Below, in pieces: positions 45,760 to 53,988 of a DNA stretch of 64,000 bases. Position 1 is the first letter of the stretch. Each line of letters opens with the position of its first letter. The position numbers and the translations under genes are program-made. This stretch comes from Puia dinghuensis (GTDB lineage Bacteria > Bacteroidota > Bacteroidia > Chitinophagales > Chitinophagaceae): the NCBI GenBank assembly GCA_026225275.1, contig JAMFSL010000006.1:1-64000 (forward strand), written 5' to 3'. The notes under the pieces were generated by a model. That model made no database searches and had not been told where the DNA came from. It was given only the letters and a program-made list of their open reading frames with translations.

Positions 45760-47154
45760 TCATTTTTGTGGATAGACCAACGCAGCGATCAGAAAGGAAA
45801 TCACCGATGCGATCAACCCATACATGAACACGTTGTAGGACAACCGTAGCCACCGATATTTTTTGCCCAACGCAATCCCCTGGTAATAAACATCCCGGAT
45901 AAGGCTGCCGTAAAGGAAATCCCGGTCTTCCATCAGTTGCAGCATCCCCCCCGCATATTCTTCCAGGCTCATCTTGTAAAAATTACCGAAAAACAGCAGG
46001 TTGACCTTCTTTTCTTCCAGGTCCTCGGGAGTGAACTTGCCCGGCGGAATATGCGGCCGGGTCGCCAGGATGGAAAAAATGATGGTCACCAGATTGACAG
46101 TGAGTAGAATGATGGCCGGAACGGCCAGGTTAGTATGATCTTCGATCTTCCGCAGCAACAGGCTCAACAGGACAGAAATGATGATCGAGTTGACCTGTAT
46201 CAGGATATGCGCCTTGCTGTCCGCCTGCGAGCTCAGCCGTTGATTATTATTCGAGGTGATCCGGAAAACCGTATCGATCCCCCGACCCGGATCTTTTTTC
46301 TTGACTTTCTTCCCCTTCTCCGCCGTTGTCGGCAGCTGGCTCTCCTGTGCGTCTTCTACCTGCAAATGCTTGCGCACCAATTTCTCTACCCCATCGGAGG
46401 AATGGCCTCCTCCAGGCATCTTTCCTCCTCCGGGCAGCGTCCCTCCCCCCGGGCCTCCCACACTTGCCTGCTCCCCTATGCCCATACCCTTCTCAGTGGC
46501 CGTCGTCACTACGCCGCCCCGCTCTTCTGCCCCATGTCGCTCATGCTCATGCTCATGCTCCTCCTCCTTATGCTTCAACTGCGCCAGATTCTCCCGCTGC
46601 TTGTCATTTAGCAGGAGCCGGCAGAAATCCGTATAATATTGATGGCCTTCCAGTAACCGGATGGCAGATTTCCGCCAATCCTCCTTACTGATCTTGTCAT
46701 GCCGCAACGCCTCCGCCTCCTTTCGCATCAGCTTGTTACGCTCCTCGAAATCACTCGTCCCCAAATGGACGAGATCCGCGTCGCAAACAATTTGCTCAGT
46801 CAGGCTGACCGCCCGCTGCGGTATTTGAGTGGCCAGAATGCACTTCCGGATACCATCGACTACAGTCGGTTCCACCCCCGTCCCCTTCATATAGTCCTCC
46901 GCCAGTTTCGCCCCCCTTTCCTCATGACCCGCAGCTCCGCCCGTAAAATACCCGATATCATGGAACCACGCGGCTACCTGTACAATAAAAAGATCCGTTT
47001 CGTTTAAGTTATAATGCCGCGCAATCTGCGTAGCGGCCTTCTCGACCTGCTCGGTGTGGTATAAATTGTGATAGATAAGGTGGTCGTCGGCGTGCGTATC
47101 AAAATAAGTCCTTACATAATGCTGTGCCTGTTCTGTTATGCTTCTATAGTCCAT
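45760..47154 (-). CDS. HD phosphohydrolase fused to a Pycsar-type (PycTM) membrane domain
   Basis: Residues 1-200 are an HD domain with YHNLYHTEQV (His33), WFHDIGY (His65-Asp66) and VCDADLVHLG, the metal ligands of cyclic-nucleotide and nucleotide phosphohydrolases. A low-complexity linker follows (HEHEHERHG, then glycine/proline-rich GGPGGG...GGGKMPGGG). Residues about 300-464 resemble the PycTM effector domain: QADSKAHILIQVNSIIISVL, a second helix LAVPAIILLTVNLVTIIFSI, and a third near the end (YGLIASVISFLIAALV). No uridylate or cytidylate cyclase is adjacent, so this is not a recognisable Pycsar defence system. It is the first gene of the operon, 25 bp before GAF-SdiA. Confidence 0.85.
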   Translation of the reverse strand: MDYRSITEQAQHYVRTYFDTHADDHLIYHNLYHTEQVEKAATQIARHYNLNETDLFIVQVAAWFHDIGYFTGGAAGHEERGAKLAEDYMKGTGVEPTVVDGIRKCILATQIPQRAVSLTEQIVCDADLVHLGTSDFEERNKLMRKEAEALRHDKISKEDWRKSAIRLLEGHQYYTDFCRLLLNDKQRENLAQLKHKEEEHEHEHERHGAEERGGVVTTATEKGMGIGEQASVGGPGGGTLPGGGKMPGGGHSSDGVEKLVRKHLQVEDAQESQLPTTAEKGKKVKKKDPGRGIDTVFRITSNNNQRLSSQADSKAHILIQVNSIIISVLLSLLLRKIEDHTNLAVPAIILLTVNLVTIIFSILATRPHIPPGKFTPEDLEEKKVNLLFFGNFYKMSLEEYAGGMLQLMEDRDFLYGSLIRDVYYQGIALGKKYRWLRLSYNVFMYGLIASVISFLIAALVYPQK

Positions 47155-47279
47155 GGCCCGTGTTTTTCTGAAAAGGTTCGTAACAGCTAAGACCCAAGTT
47201 AACGAATATTATTCCTTTTCGAAAATCCCTCACCAGATCGGGGCCCCAAGCGTTGCGGCAGCCTATTCCGCAGCCAGCT

Positions 47280-47465
47280 TATTCCTGCCCGCCCGACCGC
47301 AGCGCTGTCGCTTAGAGCTTCGGCACTGAACTTCGTCGGGGCGTCGTCCCTTGCCCCGTCCTCGTTCGTACCCTTCGAGACTCGGGTACGTCCCTCGCCT
47401 TCCCTCGCTCGTACCCTTCGGTTACCTCGGGTATATCGGACGCTCTCGCGTCCTCTCCCCGAAAA
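47280..47465. repeat. Interspersed C-rich repeat, copy B
   Basis: Head CGCCCGACCGCAGCGCTG, then AGAGCTTCGGCA, and two CGTACCCTTCG units, the second followed by the closing TACCC...GGGTA inverted repeat. Related to copy C at 56.3 kb and copy A at 22.2 kb. Its right end overlaps the 3' end of the EamA gene. Minus-strand ORFs through it (47199-47477) are artefacts. Confidence 0.7.
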
Positions 47466-48420
47466 CCTTAGCACCAACCGCCGCCCTGTATTTAGCCAGA
47501 TTGATCAGCAGCACACTGATCAGGATCACCAACAATCCCCCCAGCTGGATCAAAGACAAATGCTCACCGGCAAAAAATACCCCCAGCAGGACCGCCACAA
47601 CCGGATTCACATACGCATGTGTGCTGACCTGCGTGGCAGGCCGTACCTGCAGCAGCCAGGTAAAGGCGCTATACCCTACCAGCGACCCCATCGTCACCAG
47701 ATAGGCAATGGAAAGCCAGGAAGACAAGGGCACTTCCTGCGGACGGAATGACACCCACTCGCGGCTACCCCAGCTCAATAAAATGAAGCATATTCCTGCC
47801 GACATCATTTGCCACCCCGCATTGACCGAATTGGAATTCCCCACAGCCTTGTATTTCGAATACAGCGACCCCGCAGCCCAGGAAATAGCACACAACACCA
47901 GTACAACCAGGGCGACCATCTCGCGGTGACGACCACCCGCAACGGATCCGTCCTGAACGTCACTACCCCAGAGCTTTTCCCCAAATAACATCAACACCCC
48001 GACGGAACCGACCAGCAAACCCACAATCGTAGCCTTACTCCTGAAATTCTCCGCCCATTTCCCTTTGTCCAGCACGACGAACCAGATAGGGCCTGCGGCC
48101 AGAAGGATCGCTGCCAGTGAACTGGAGACGTATTGTTCCGCCCAGATCAGCGCACCATTGCCGCCAACCAGCAACAACAACCCGCTCACAATGGCAGGCC
48201 TGATCACGCGCCAGGAGAAGATCTTTTCTCCGGTGATCACACACCACAACAGCATCAGGATACCCGCGAGAAGATAGCGCAGACACCCTACCAGCATCGG
48301 CGGAATATGCTGAACCGACAATCGGATGAAAAAATAGGTGGAACCCCAGACAAGATAGACAGTAGTAAATGCAGCCGCCACCTTCACCGCTGAAGGCGTC
48401 TGCCCGACAGTAGATGACAT
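47422..48420 (-). CDS. EamA/DMT-family exporter
   Basis: The 332-residue protein has ten hydrophobic helices in two EamA halves: FTTVYLVWGSTYFFIRLSV at the start, VLVLCAISWAAGSLYSKYKA at the second half, and PVVAVLLGVFFAGEHLSLIQ before the last helices. Members export amino acids, metabolites or drugs from the cytoplasm. It lies 4 bp after an Lrp-type regulator, a common arrangement for amino-acid exporters. The last ten or so residues (RTRERPIYPR) and the stop codon fall inside repeat copy B, so the natural C-terminus may have been replaced by repeat insertion. Confidence 0.9.
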   Translation of the reverse strand: MSSTVGQTPSAVKVAAAFTTVYLVWGSTYFFIRLSVQHIPPMLVGCLRYLLAGILMLLWCVITGEKIFSWRVIRPAIVSGLLLLVGGNGALIWAEQYVSSSLAAILLAAGPIWFVVLDKGKWAENFRSKATIVGLLVGSVGVLMLFGEKLWGSDVQDGSVAGGRHREMVALVVLVLCAISWAAGSLYSKYKAVGNSNSVNAGWQMMSAGICFILLSWGSREWVSFRPQEVPLSSWLSIAYLVTMGSLVGYSAFTWLLQVRPATQVSTHAYVNPVVAVLLGVFFAGEHLSLIQLGGLLVILISVLLINLAKYRAAVGAKVFGERTRERPIYPR

Positions 48421-48424
48421 AAAA

Positions 48425-48901
48425 TTATTTTTTAATGATAGGTATAACTACCTTTTGTTGTTCTTTGATCGTCTCGAGCACGATCGTCGTTTTCGTAGAT
48501 TGTATAGTAGGAATCTTCGCGAATTTGTTCCGCATCAACGCCATCAGTTCCGCCGAATCGGCCGTCCTCACCTTGACCAGCCAGCAATCCTCGCCCGCAA
48601 TAATATGCACCTCCTGCACTTCCTCTATTTTGGCCAATGCTGCCCCCATCTCTCCCCTGTCGAACGCTTCCGAAGTACGGATGAACACGAAGGCCAGCAA
48701 TCTTTGCCCCACTGCGGCCGGATTGATACTCGTCGTATAATGCTGGATCACCTGCTTCTGCTCCAGCTTCTTCACTCGCTCCAGCACAGCGGATGGCGCC
48801 ATCTCCAGCTGCTTGGCCATATCCACATTCGAGATCCGGGCATTCTCCTGCATCAGCCGCAGGATCCGCAGATCGATATTATCCAACGCAAATTCCATCA
48901 T
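48425..48901 (-). CDS. Lrp/AsnC-family regulator
   Basis: The N-terminal winged helix-turn-helix (LDNIDLRILRLMQENARISN, DMAKQLEMAPSAVLERVKKL) is joined to a RAM sensor domain (VFIRTSEAFDRGEMGAALAK, EVQEVHIIAGEDCWLVKVRT). Length (158) is typical. These regulators bind an amino acid and form octamers on DNA. It is transcribed with the EamA exporter (4-bp gap), so it probably senses the exporter's substrate. Upstream are two identical palindromes that look like its own operator. Confidence 0.93.
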   Translation of the reverse strand: MMEFALDNIDLRILRLMQENARISNVDMAKQLEMAPSAVLERVKKLEQKQVIQHYTTSINPAAVGQRLLAFVFIRTSEAFDRGEMGAALAKIEEVQEVHIIAGEDCWLVKVRTADSAELMALMRNKFAKIPTIQSTKTTIVLETIKEQQKVVIPIIKK

Positions 48902-48926
48902 TATGCTATAAATATACTAATAATTA

Positions 48927-48967
48927 GAATTAAATTCCAAATAAAATTATAAAACAGAATTTAATTC
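48927..48967. promoter_or_regulatory. Twin palindromes: candidate Lrp operator
   Basis: GAATTAAATTC (48927-48937) and GAATTTAATTC (48957-48967), identical except for the central base, are 30 bp centre to centre, close to three helical turns. The second extends to a 19-bp palindrome, AACAGAATTTAATTCTGTT. They lie 26-66 bp upstream of the Lrp gene start. Confidence 0.6.
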
Positions 48968-48993
48968 TGTTAAAACTGCGCCACAGACGCTCC

Positions 48994-50820
48994 TCAGTGC
49001 TCCGCAGCCCCCTGCACTCCATGCTCCGCCTTGAAACGCTTCCGGTTGCTCAGGTACACGATCACCTTATGCTCCAGCCAGTGATGCAGCGGCACCAATA
49101 CTGCCGCGAGCGCGACCTTGATCAACAGAACCTTCCACGGCTCGTCATTCGTCCAGCCCTGGATCTGTTTATCTGTCAGGAGAATAATAAATTCGAAAAG
49201 AAAGATAAAGGACAAAAAACCCAGCGTCCGGATCACAGAAGGCGGTACCGCCAGCCAGCCCATCATGACCAGTGCGATGAACAGCACGACCAGTCCCACG
49301 GTAAAGCCCATATATTGCACATTGTGCCGGTGCTCCCGTGCAAGTTCCTCCTCCCGTGCCTCCCGATCCCGCCGCCTGTTGTCATTATCCACTTCCAGTT
49401 TCAGCAGGTCCGCCTCCCGGGCCAGGCTCCGCAGACTGTCCGCATTCCTGACATATTCCACATGATACACATAAGCCTGCTGATAATCGTGCACTCCCGA
49501 ATAAAGGCTATCCAGATTTTGCGCCGCAGTCTCTATTAACCTCAGGCTACCGGTTGCCTTTCCTATAGCCTCTTCCTTCAGGTAATACTGCGCAGCCCGC
49601 TGCCCATCCAGTTTTTTCCGGTAGAAATAACCTGCATCATCATACAGGGATGCCCTGGCGTAAGGGCTGCCCTTGCTATCCATCTCCCGCTCAGCCTTGT
49701 TGAAATAAAAGCCCGCTGAATCCAGTCTCCCCATTCGCACATAAGCATCCGCGTAACACTGATCGATAAAATAGCGCAGCCCCGCCCGATCTATATAATC
49801 CAGAACCAGCGGATGCACATTCATGTAGGCCATCCCCTTCGCATACTGCTGGCTGTTCAAATACAAACTGAAAATATCGAAATAGGCCTGGATATCTGCC
49901 AGATCATAGTGAATACTATCTCCGATCGCCGCCTCATGTTCATAGGCGCCCAGCGCGATATCATATTCCTTCTTCTCCGCAAACAGTTTCCCTATCTGGC
50001 TATAGTCATTCGCCAGATCGTCGAAATGGCGCATTGTCCGGTCCAGCTCCTCCATCCTTAACGCATAGTCGATCGCCTTATCATCCGAATGAATACTCGC
50101 ATAAAAATAAGAAAGACGTTCCGCCACACACCGTATCAATGGGTCCTTTTTACTTTGTTCCGCCACATCCAAGGCTTTCAGATAATTCCTGAAGGCAGAC
50201 AATTTTTCATTCCTGGCATTATACGAATTACCAAGCGACGCATAAGCCAACACCTTCAGCGAATCATCCTCCCCCTCCTCCGCCAATACAACCGCCTGAT
50301 TACTGTACCCAAGCGCCCGCGCATCATCACCCTGCAGTCGGCACACCCGCGCTAACGCGCAATAACTGTACACCAGACCCGCATCCAGTTTCTCCTCCTG
50401 GGCAATATCTTCTGCCCGGTGAAAATTTTCCATTGCCCGTTCCGGATCACCTGCCTGTCCCCCGTTCTGGGATAACCGCTCGCCATTGCCAATATAAGTC
50501 CTGATCATCAGCATCCTGTCACGGCTCATCTCAGCCGCTTCAACAGCCTGCCGCCCATATGCCTCCGATTGCATACTGTCCTGCCCATAATAATAAGTGG
50601 CCAGTAAAATAAACCACCGAGCCTTCTCAGGCAGTGTCGTCGCATGGGACAGTTCCCGCCGGAGGCTATCCGGCCAATAATCGAATAATATCGCTGAACG
50701 TGTTTTGGGCTGAGCGTGTATTCCCTGGCCCATTAAAAGAAAGGCAACCGGCAGGAACAGGATAAAGTACCCCGGGAACCGGAAGGATAGCCGGCCGATC
50801 CAGGAAGATAAGATGGACAT
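48994..50820 (-). CDS. TPR sensor-like membrane protein
   Basis: A signal peptide or first membrane helix (FPGYFILFLPVAFLLMGQ) is followed by a long TPR region, about residues 60-470 (YYGQDSMQSEAYGRQAVEAA, LAYASLGNSYNARNEKLSAF, AGYFYRKKLDGQRAAQYYLK), a charged coiled coil (NDNRRRDREAREEELAREHR), and three C-terminal helices (GFTVGLVVLFIALVMMGW; LGFLSFIFLFEFIILLT; LLIKVALAAVLVPLHHW). There is no kinase or DNA-binding domain, so it resembles the sensor half of TPR kinases without output. Function unknown. It follows the XRE gene by 78 bp in the same direction. Confidence 0.75.
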   Translation of the reverse strand: MSILSSWIGRLSFRFPGYFILFLPVAFLLMGQGIHAQPKTRSAILFDYWPDSLRRELSHATTLPEKARWFILLATYYYGQDSMQSEAYGRQAVEAAEMSRDRMLMIRTYIGNGERLSQNGGQAGDPERAMENFHRAEDIAQEEKLDAGLVYSYCALARVCRLQGDDARALGYSNQAVVLAEEGEDDSLKVLAYASLGNSYNARNEKLSAFRNYLKALDVAEQSKKDPLIRCVAERLSYFYASIHSDDKAIDYALRMEELDRTMRHFDDLANDYSQIGKLFAEKKEYDIALGAYEHEAAIGDSIHYDLADIQAYFDIFSLYLNSQQYAKGMAYMNVHPLVLDYIDRAGLRYFIDQCYADAYVRMGRLDSAGFYFNKAEREMDSKGSPYARASLYDDAGYFYRKKLDGQRAAQYYLKEEAIGKATGSLRLIETAAQNLDSLYSGVHDYQQAYVYHVEYVRNADSLRSLAREADLLKLEVDNDNRRRDREAREEELAREHRHNVQYMGFTVGLVVLFIALVMMGWLAVPPSVIRTLGFLSFIFLFEFIILLTDKQIQGWTNDEPWKVLLIKVALAAVLVPLHHWLEHKVIVYLSNRKRFKAEHGVQGAAEH

Positions 50821-50898
50821 AGTATATTTTTTTTCAATAAACGATTAAAGATACTAAAACCATCTTTTATGCAACGGATGCCCGGTAAAAGACAAAAC

Positions 50899-51114
50899 TC
50901 AGGAGCTTCGCGTAGGAATAAGCAGCTCCCTGATGTCCACATCAAGCGCCAACGCAATCTCCCGCAACAGTTTTAATGTAGGCTGAAATTCATTGTTGCA
51001 AATCCGCGTAACGCTGTTGGGCGCTATGCCTACTCTGATCGCCAGGTCTTTATGCGATATATCTTTTTCTGCTAAGACAGCCTTGATCCTGTTAATTTTA
51101 ATCTTTTTTTCCAT
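50899..51114 (-). CDS. Small XRE-family regulator
   Basis: The ATG at 51114 (MEKKIKINRIKAVLAEKDIS) is preferred over a TTG at 51138. The 71-residue protein is essentially one Cro/C1-type helix-turn-helix (HKDLAIRVGIAPNSVTRICN, then LKLLREIALALDVDIRELL). Small one-domain XRE proteins act as dimeric repressors. It has a candidate promoter and a palindrome upstream. No toxin partner is visible; the next gene downstream is a TPR membrane protein. Confidence 0.88.
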   Translation of the reverse strand: MEKKIKINRIKAVLAEKDISHKDLAIRVGIAPNSVTRICNNEFQPTLKLLREIALALDVDIRELLIPTRSS

Positions 51115-51209
51115 TTCTTCTGGCAGTTTGAGGGGCAAGACAATTTAGGCTATTTCTGGTATAACCAACACGCAAAAGCGAAGATAAGCTTCTATGAATC
51201 AACGCCTTC

Positions 51210-51217
51210 CAAATTTA
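51210..51217 (-). promoter_or_regulatory. -7 box for the XRE gene
   Basis: TAAATTTG on the minus strand, with TTG at 51243-51241 and a 23-bp spacer, slightly longer than usual. Predicted start near 51204. Confidence 0.4.
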
Positions 51218-51219
51218 AG

Positions 51220-51238
51220 AAATACGTTATGCGTATTT
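51220..51238. promoter_or_regulatory. Candidate XRE autoregulatory operator
   Basis: AAATACG and CGTATTT form a perfect 7-bp inverted repeat with a 5-base gap, between the predicted -33 and -7 elements of the XRE gene. A further CGTAT half-site starts at 51274, 42 bp from the one at 51232, about four helical turns. Confidence 0.4.
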
Positions 51239-51331
51239 TTCAATCAGTACAAGGTATCATAAAATGATTTTTACGTATCTTACGATCGACACAAAAATTT
51301 GGTTAAGGCTCTGGGATTTTATTACACTTCT

Positions 51332-51360
51332 ATCAGGGGAGGGCCCCGCTTTCCCCTGAT
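51332..51360. repeat. Hairpin with alternative folds
   Basis: ATCAGGGGA / TCCCCTGAT, a perfect 9-bp stem with an 11-base loop. The 5' arm can instead pair with CCCC in the loop (GGGGAGGGCCCC), so two mutually exclusive stems exist. No T-run follows on either strand. Confidence 0.4.
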
Positions 51361-51552
51361 CTCTTTCCATTATCATCGCAGCAAAAAATCGGCCCGGCAG
51401 CGATGCCCCTGGAAGGCCTTTGTCCGGATAGGGCTGATAGGCCCGGCAAAATTGCTTAAAATCTTTCGCCTTTCTTCCTAATAATAAGATTAGTAGCCCG
51501 AACAAGATTAGTAGCTCACAAATCTAATGCAGATCCCCCGACTATTATACTC

Positions 51553-51595
51553 TCAAAATATTTTTTTACAACCGAAGAAATAAATGTTATTTTGA
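51553..51595. promoter_or_regulatory. Spaced inverted repeat before araB
   Basis: TCAAAATA (51553-51560) and TATTTTGA (51588-51595) are perfect inverted copies 35 bp apart, just upstream of araB. They could be half-sites for the Nudix AraR encoded by the operon, or chance in AT-rich DNA. Confidence 0.3.
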
Positions 51596-51627
51596 CGGAT
51601 ATTAATTGCATCTTATATAATAGCAAT

Positions 51628-53277
51628 ATGCAAAAAGAGAACTTTGTACTCGGCGTAGATTATGGAACAGATTCCGTCCGCTCACTCCTCGTCAACGCCG
51701 CCGACGGCGCCGAAATCGCCTCAGCCGTCTTTTACTATCCACGCTGGAAAGACGGCCTGTATTGCAAGCCTTCGGAAAACCGCTTCCGCCAGCATCCCCT
51801 CGATTATATTGAAGGTCTGGAACAGACCATCCGCGCCTGCCTCGCTCAGGCCGGCCCCGCCGCAGCCCGCAACGTAGCGGCTATCTCCATCGATACTACC
51901 GGATCTACCCCCGTCGCCGTAGACGAGACGGGTACCCCGCTGGGACTACTGCCAGAATTCAGCGACAATCCCAACGCCCTTTTCGTGCTGTGGAAAGACC
52001 ATACCGCCGTAGGAGAAGCTACCGCCATCAATGCCCATGCCGCCACTTTGCCTACTAACTATCTGCAGTTCGTCGGAGGCATCTATTCCTCCGAATGGTT
52101 CTGGGCCAAATTACTGCACATCCTGCGTGCCGACCCTGCTGTCAGGGCAGCCTGCTATTCCTGGGTTGAACACTGCGACTGGATACCCTTTCTGCTGACC
52201 GGCGGCCACCATGTGTCTGAAATGAAAAGAGGCGTCTGCGCAGCCGGCCATAAGGCCCTTTGGGCAAAAGACTTTAGCGCAGGAGGCTTCCCCCCCGATA
52301 GCTTCTTCTCCTCTCTGGACCCATTACTCAAGGGCTTTACGTCCCGTTTATATACTGAGACTTATACTTCCGATCAATCCGCAGGCACTCTCTGTCCCGA
52401 ATGGGCCAGCCGTCTCGGCCTTTCCACCAACGTCATCATCGGCGTAGGCGCCTTCGATGCTCACATGGGCGCCGTCGGCGGCCAGATCGAACCCTATCAC
52501 CTCAGCAAGGTCATGGGCACCTCCACCTGCGATATGCTCGTCGCCCCCCTCCACGAAGTGGAAGGCCGCCTCATCAAAGGTATCTGCGGGCAGGTACCCG
52601 GTTCGGTCATCCCCGGCATGATGGGTATGGAAGCCGGCCAGTCCGCATTCGGGGACGCCTACGCCTGGTTCAGAGATCTCCTGTCCTGGCCCTTGCAGCA
52701 GCTACTGCCCTCGGAGTCCGGTATCATCGACCGTATCATCCCTGAACTCGGCCGCCAGGCTGCTGCCCTCGAGCCCGGCCCACAGGACGAACTGGCCCTC
52801 GACTGGTTCAACGGCCGCCGTACCCCCGATGCCAATCAATGGCTCAAAGGAGCCATCACCGGCCTAGACCTGGGTAGCGATGCCCCACGGTTGTTCCGCG
52901 CTATCGTCGAAGCAACCTGCTTCGGCGCCCGGGCCATCGTCGACCGCTTTACCGAAGAAGGCGTCCCCATCCGCGGCCTCATCGGTCTCGGTGGCGTAGC
53001 CAAAAAATCCCCCTTCATCATGCAAATGATGGCGGACGTCATGGACAGACCCATTCGCATCCATGCTTCAGAACAAACCTGCGCCCTCGGCGCTGCCATG
53101 TTCGCAGCCACTGCCGCCGGCCTCTATCCGAAAGTAGAAGATGCCATGGCCGCCATCGGCCAGGGTTTCGACACCACCTATACGCCTGACTCCAATCGCG
53201 CGGCCATCTATGCCGGCCGCCTCCGCGACTATCAGGCATTAGGACAATTTATCCAATCGACAACCAAAGAAAAATGA
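51628..53277 (+). CDS. araB: L-ribulokinase (FGGY family)
   Basis: Phosphorylates L-ribulose in the arabinose pathway. The ATG at 51628 is used rather than the TTG at 51592. The features are FVLGVDYGTDSVRSLLV at the N-terminus, ISIDTTGSTPVAVDETGTPL, EHCDWIPFLLTGG, GAFDAHMGAVGG, KVMGTSTCDM, the FNGRRTPDANQWLKGAITGL block, and GLGGVAKKSPFIMQMMADVM with TCALGAAMFAA at the C-terminus. Length of about 549 fits AraB-type enzymes. It overlaps araD by 4 bp, so the operon order is araB-araD-araA-araR. Confidence 0.96.
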   Translation: MQKENFVLGVDYGTDSVRSLLVNAADGAEIASAVFYYPRWKDGLYCKPSENRFRQHPLDYIEGLEQTIRACLAQAGPAAARNVAAISIDTTGSTPVAVDETGTPLGLLPEFSDNPNALFVLWKDHTAVGEATAINAHAATLPTNYLQFVGGIYSSEWFWAKLLHILRADPAVRAACYSWVEHCDWIPFLLTGGHHVSEMKRGVCAAGHKALWAKDFSAGGFPPDSFFSSLDPLLKGFTSRLYTETYTSDQSAGTLCPEWASRLGLSTNVIIGVGAFDAHMGAVGGQIEPYHLSKVMGTSTCDMLVAPLHEVEGRLIKGICGQVPGSVIPGMMGMEAGQSAFGDAYAWFRDLLSWPLQQLLPSESGIIDRIIPELGRQAAALEPGPQDELALDWFNGRRTPDANQWLKGAITGLDLGSDAPRLFRAIVEATCFGARAIVDRFTEEGVPIRGLIGLGGVAKKSPFIMQMMADVMDRPIRIHASEQTCALGAAMFAATAAGLYPKVEDAMAAIGQGFDTTYTPDSNRAAIYAGRLRDYQALGQFIQSTTKEK

Positions 53278-53972
53278 GTAAATACACCCACATCCAGGAG
53301 GAAGCCTATGAAGCCAACCGGCAACTGCCAAAGCTCGGCCTGGTCCTCTTCACCTTCGGCAACGTCAGCGCCGCCGACCGCGACCTCGGCGTTTTCGCCA
53401 TCAAACCCAGCGGCGTTCCTTATGAAGACCTTTCACCTGAAAAAATGGTCATCGCAGACTTCGAAGGAAAAACCGTCAAGGGCAAACTACGGCCGTCCTC
53501 AGATACATTGACCCACGCCGTTCTCTACAAACATTGGGAAAAGATCGGCGGCATCGCCCATACCCACTCCACCTACGCAACAGCGTGGGCTCAGTCGCAA
53601 CGGGATATTCCCATCTTCGGGACAACCCATGCCGACCATAACACAGTCGACATCCCCTGCGCCCCTCCCATGAATGACGAGATGATCCGGGGTGACTACG
53701 AATACCAGACAGGATTTCAAATCATGAACGTCTTCCGCGATAAAAAACTCGACTACAAAGAAGTGGAAATGGTCCTGGTCGGAAATCACGCTCCCTTCAC
53801 CTGGGGCAAATCAGCGGAAAAGGCAGTCTACAACTCTGCCGTGCTGGAATCCATCGCGCAGATGGCCTACCTCACCATGCAGATCGACGTCAACGCCCCC
53901 AGGCTAAAAGACGCGCTGATCAATAAACACTATCAACGCAAACACGGCCCCAACTCTTATTACGGACAATAA
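53274..53972 (+). CDS. araD: L-ribulose-5-phosphate 4-epimerase
   Basis: Converts L-ribulose-5-phosphate to D-xylulose-5-phosphate by retro-aldol chemistry with zinc. Zinc ligands are in [16 protein letters not shown] and TTHADH, and a later histidine sits in [32 protein letters not shown] near residue 30 is the phosphate-binding region. Length (232) is normal. It starts inside the araB stop (ATGA overlap), implying coupled translation. The araA gene follows after 16 bp. Confidence 0.97.
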   Translation: MSKYTHIQEEAYEANRQLPKLGLVLFTFGNVSAADRDLGVFAIKPSGVPYEDLSPEKMVIADFEGKTVKGKLRPSSDTLTHAVLYKHWEKIGGIAHTHSTYATAWAQSQRDIPIFGTTHADHNTVDIPCAPPMNDEMIRGDYEYQTGFQIMNVFRDKKLDYKEVEMVLVGNHAPFTWGKSAEKAVYNSAVLESIAQMAYLTMQIDVNAPRLKDALINKHYQRKHGPNSYYGQ

Positions 53973-53988
53973 TCACCAACCAGTTAAT

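Larger units (their letters stand above)
51115..51627. other. 513-bp divergent region between XRE and araB
   Basis: Holds the XRE promoter and palindrome (about 51210-51243), a hairpin at 51332-51360 and a spaced inverted repeat near araB (51553-51595). Short ORFs here (51257-51505 minus, 51299-51481 plus) show no recognisable family and are not called. Confidence 0.5.

Noticed and set aside
45760-47154. Full Pycsar anti-phage system
   Set aside because: The PycTM-like domain is present, but no pyrimidine cyclase lies in the neighbourhood and the protein carries an HD domain instead.
47199-47477. Minus-strand 92-aa ORF through repeat B
   Set aside because: It is a translation of the repeat; similar arginine-rich strings (NRRVRAREGEGR) arise in copy C, and no family resemblance is seen.
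51257-51505. 82-aa minus-strand ORF between XRE and araB
   Set aside because: No recognisable domain and poor codon pattern; it also spans a hairpin with no gene context.
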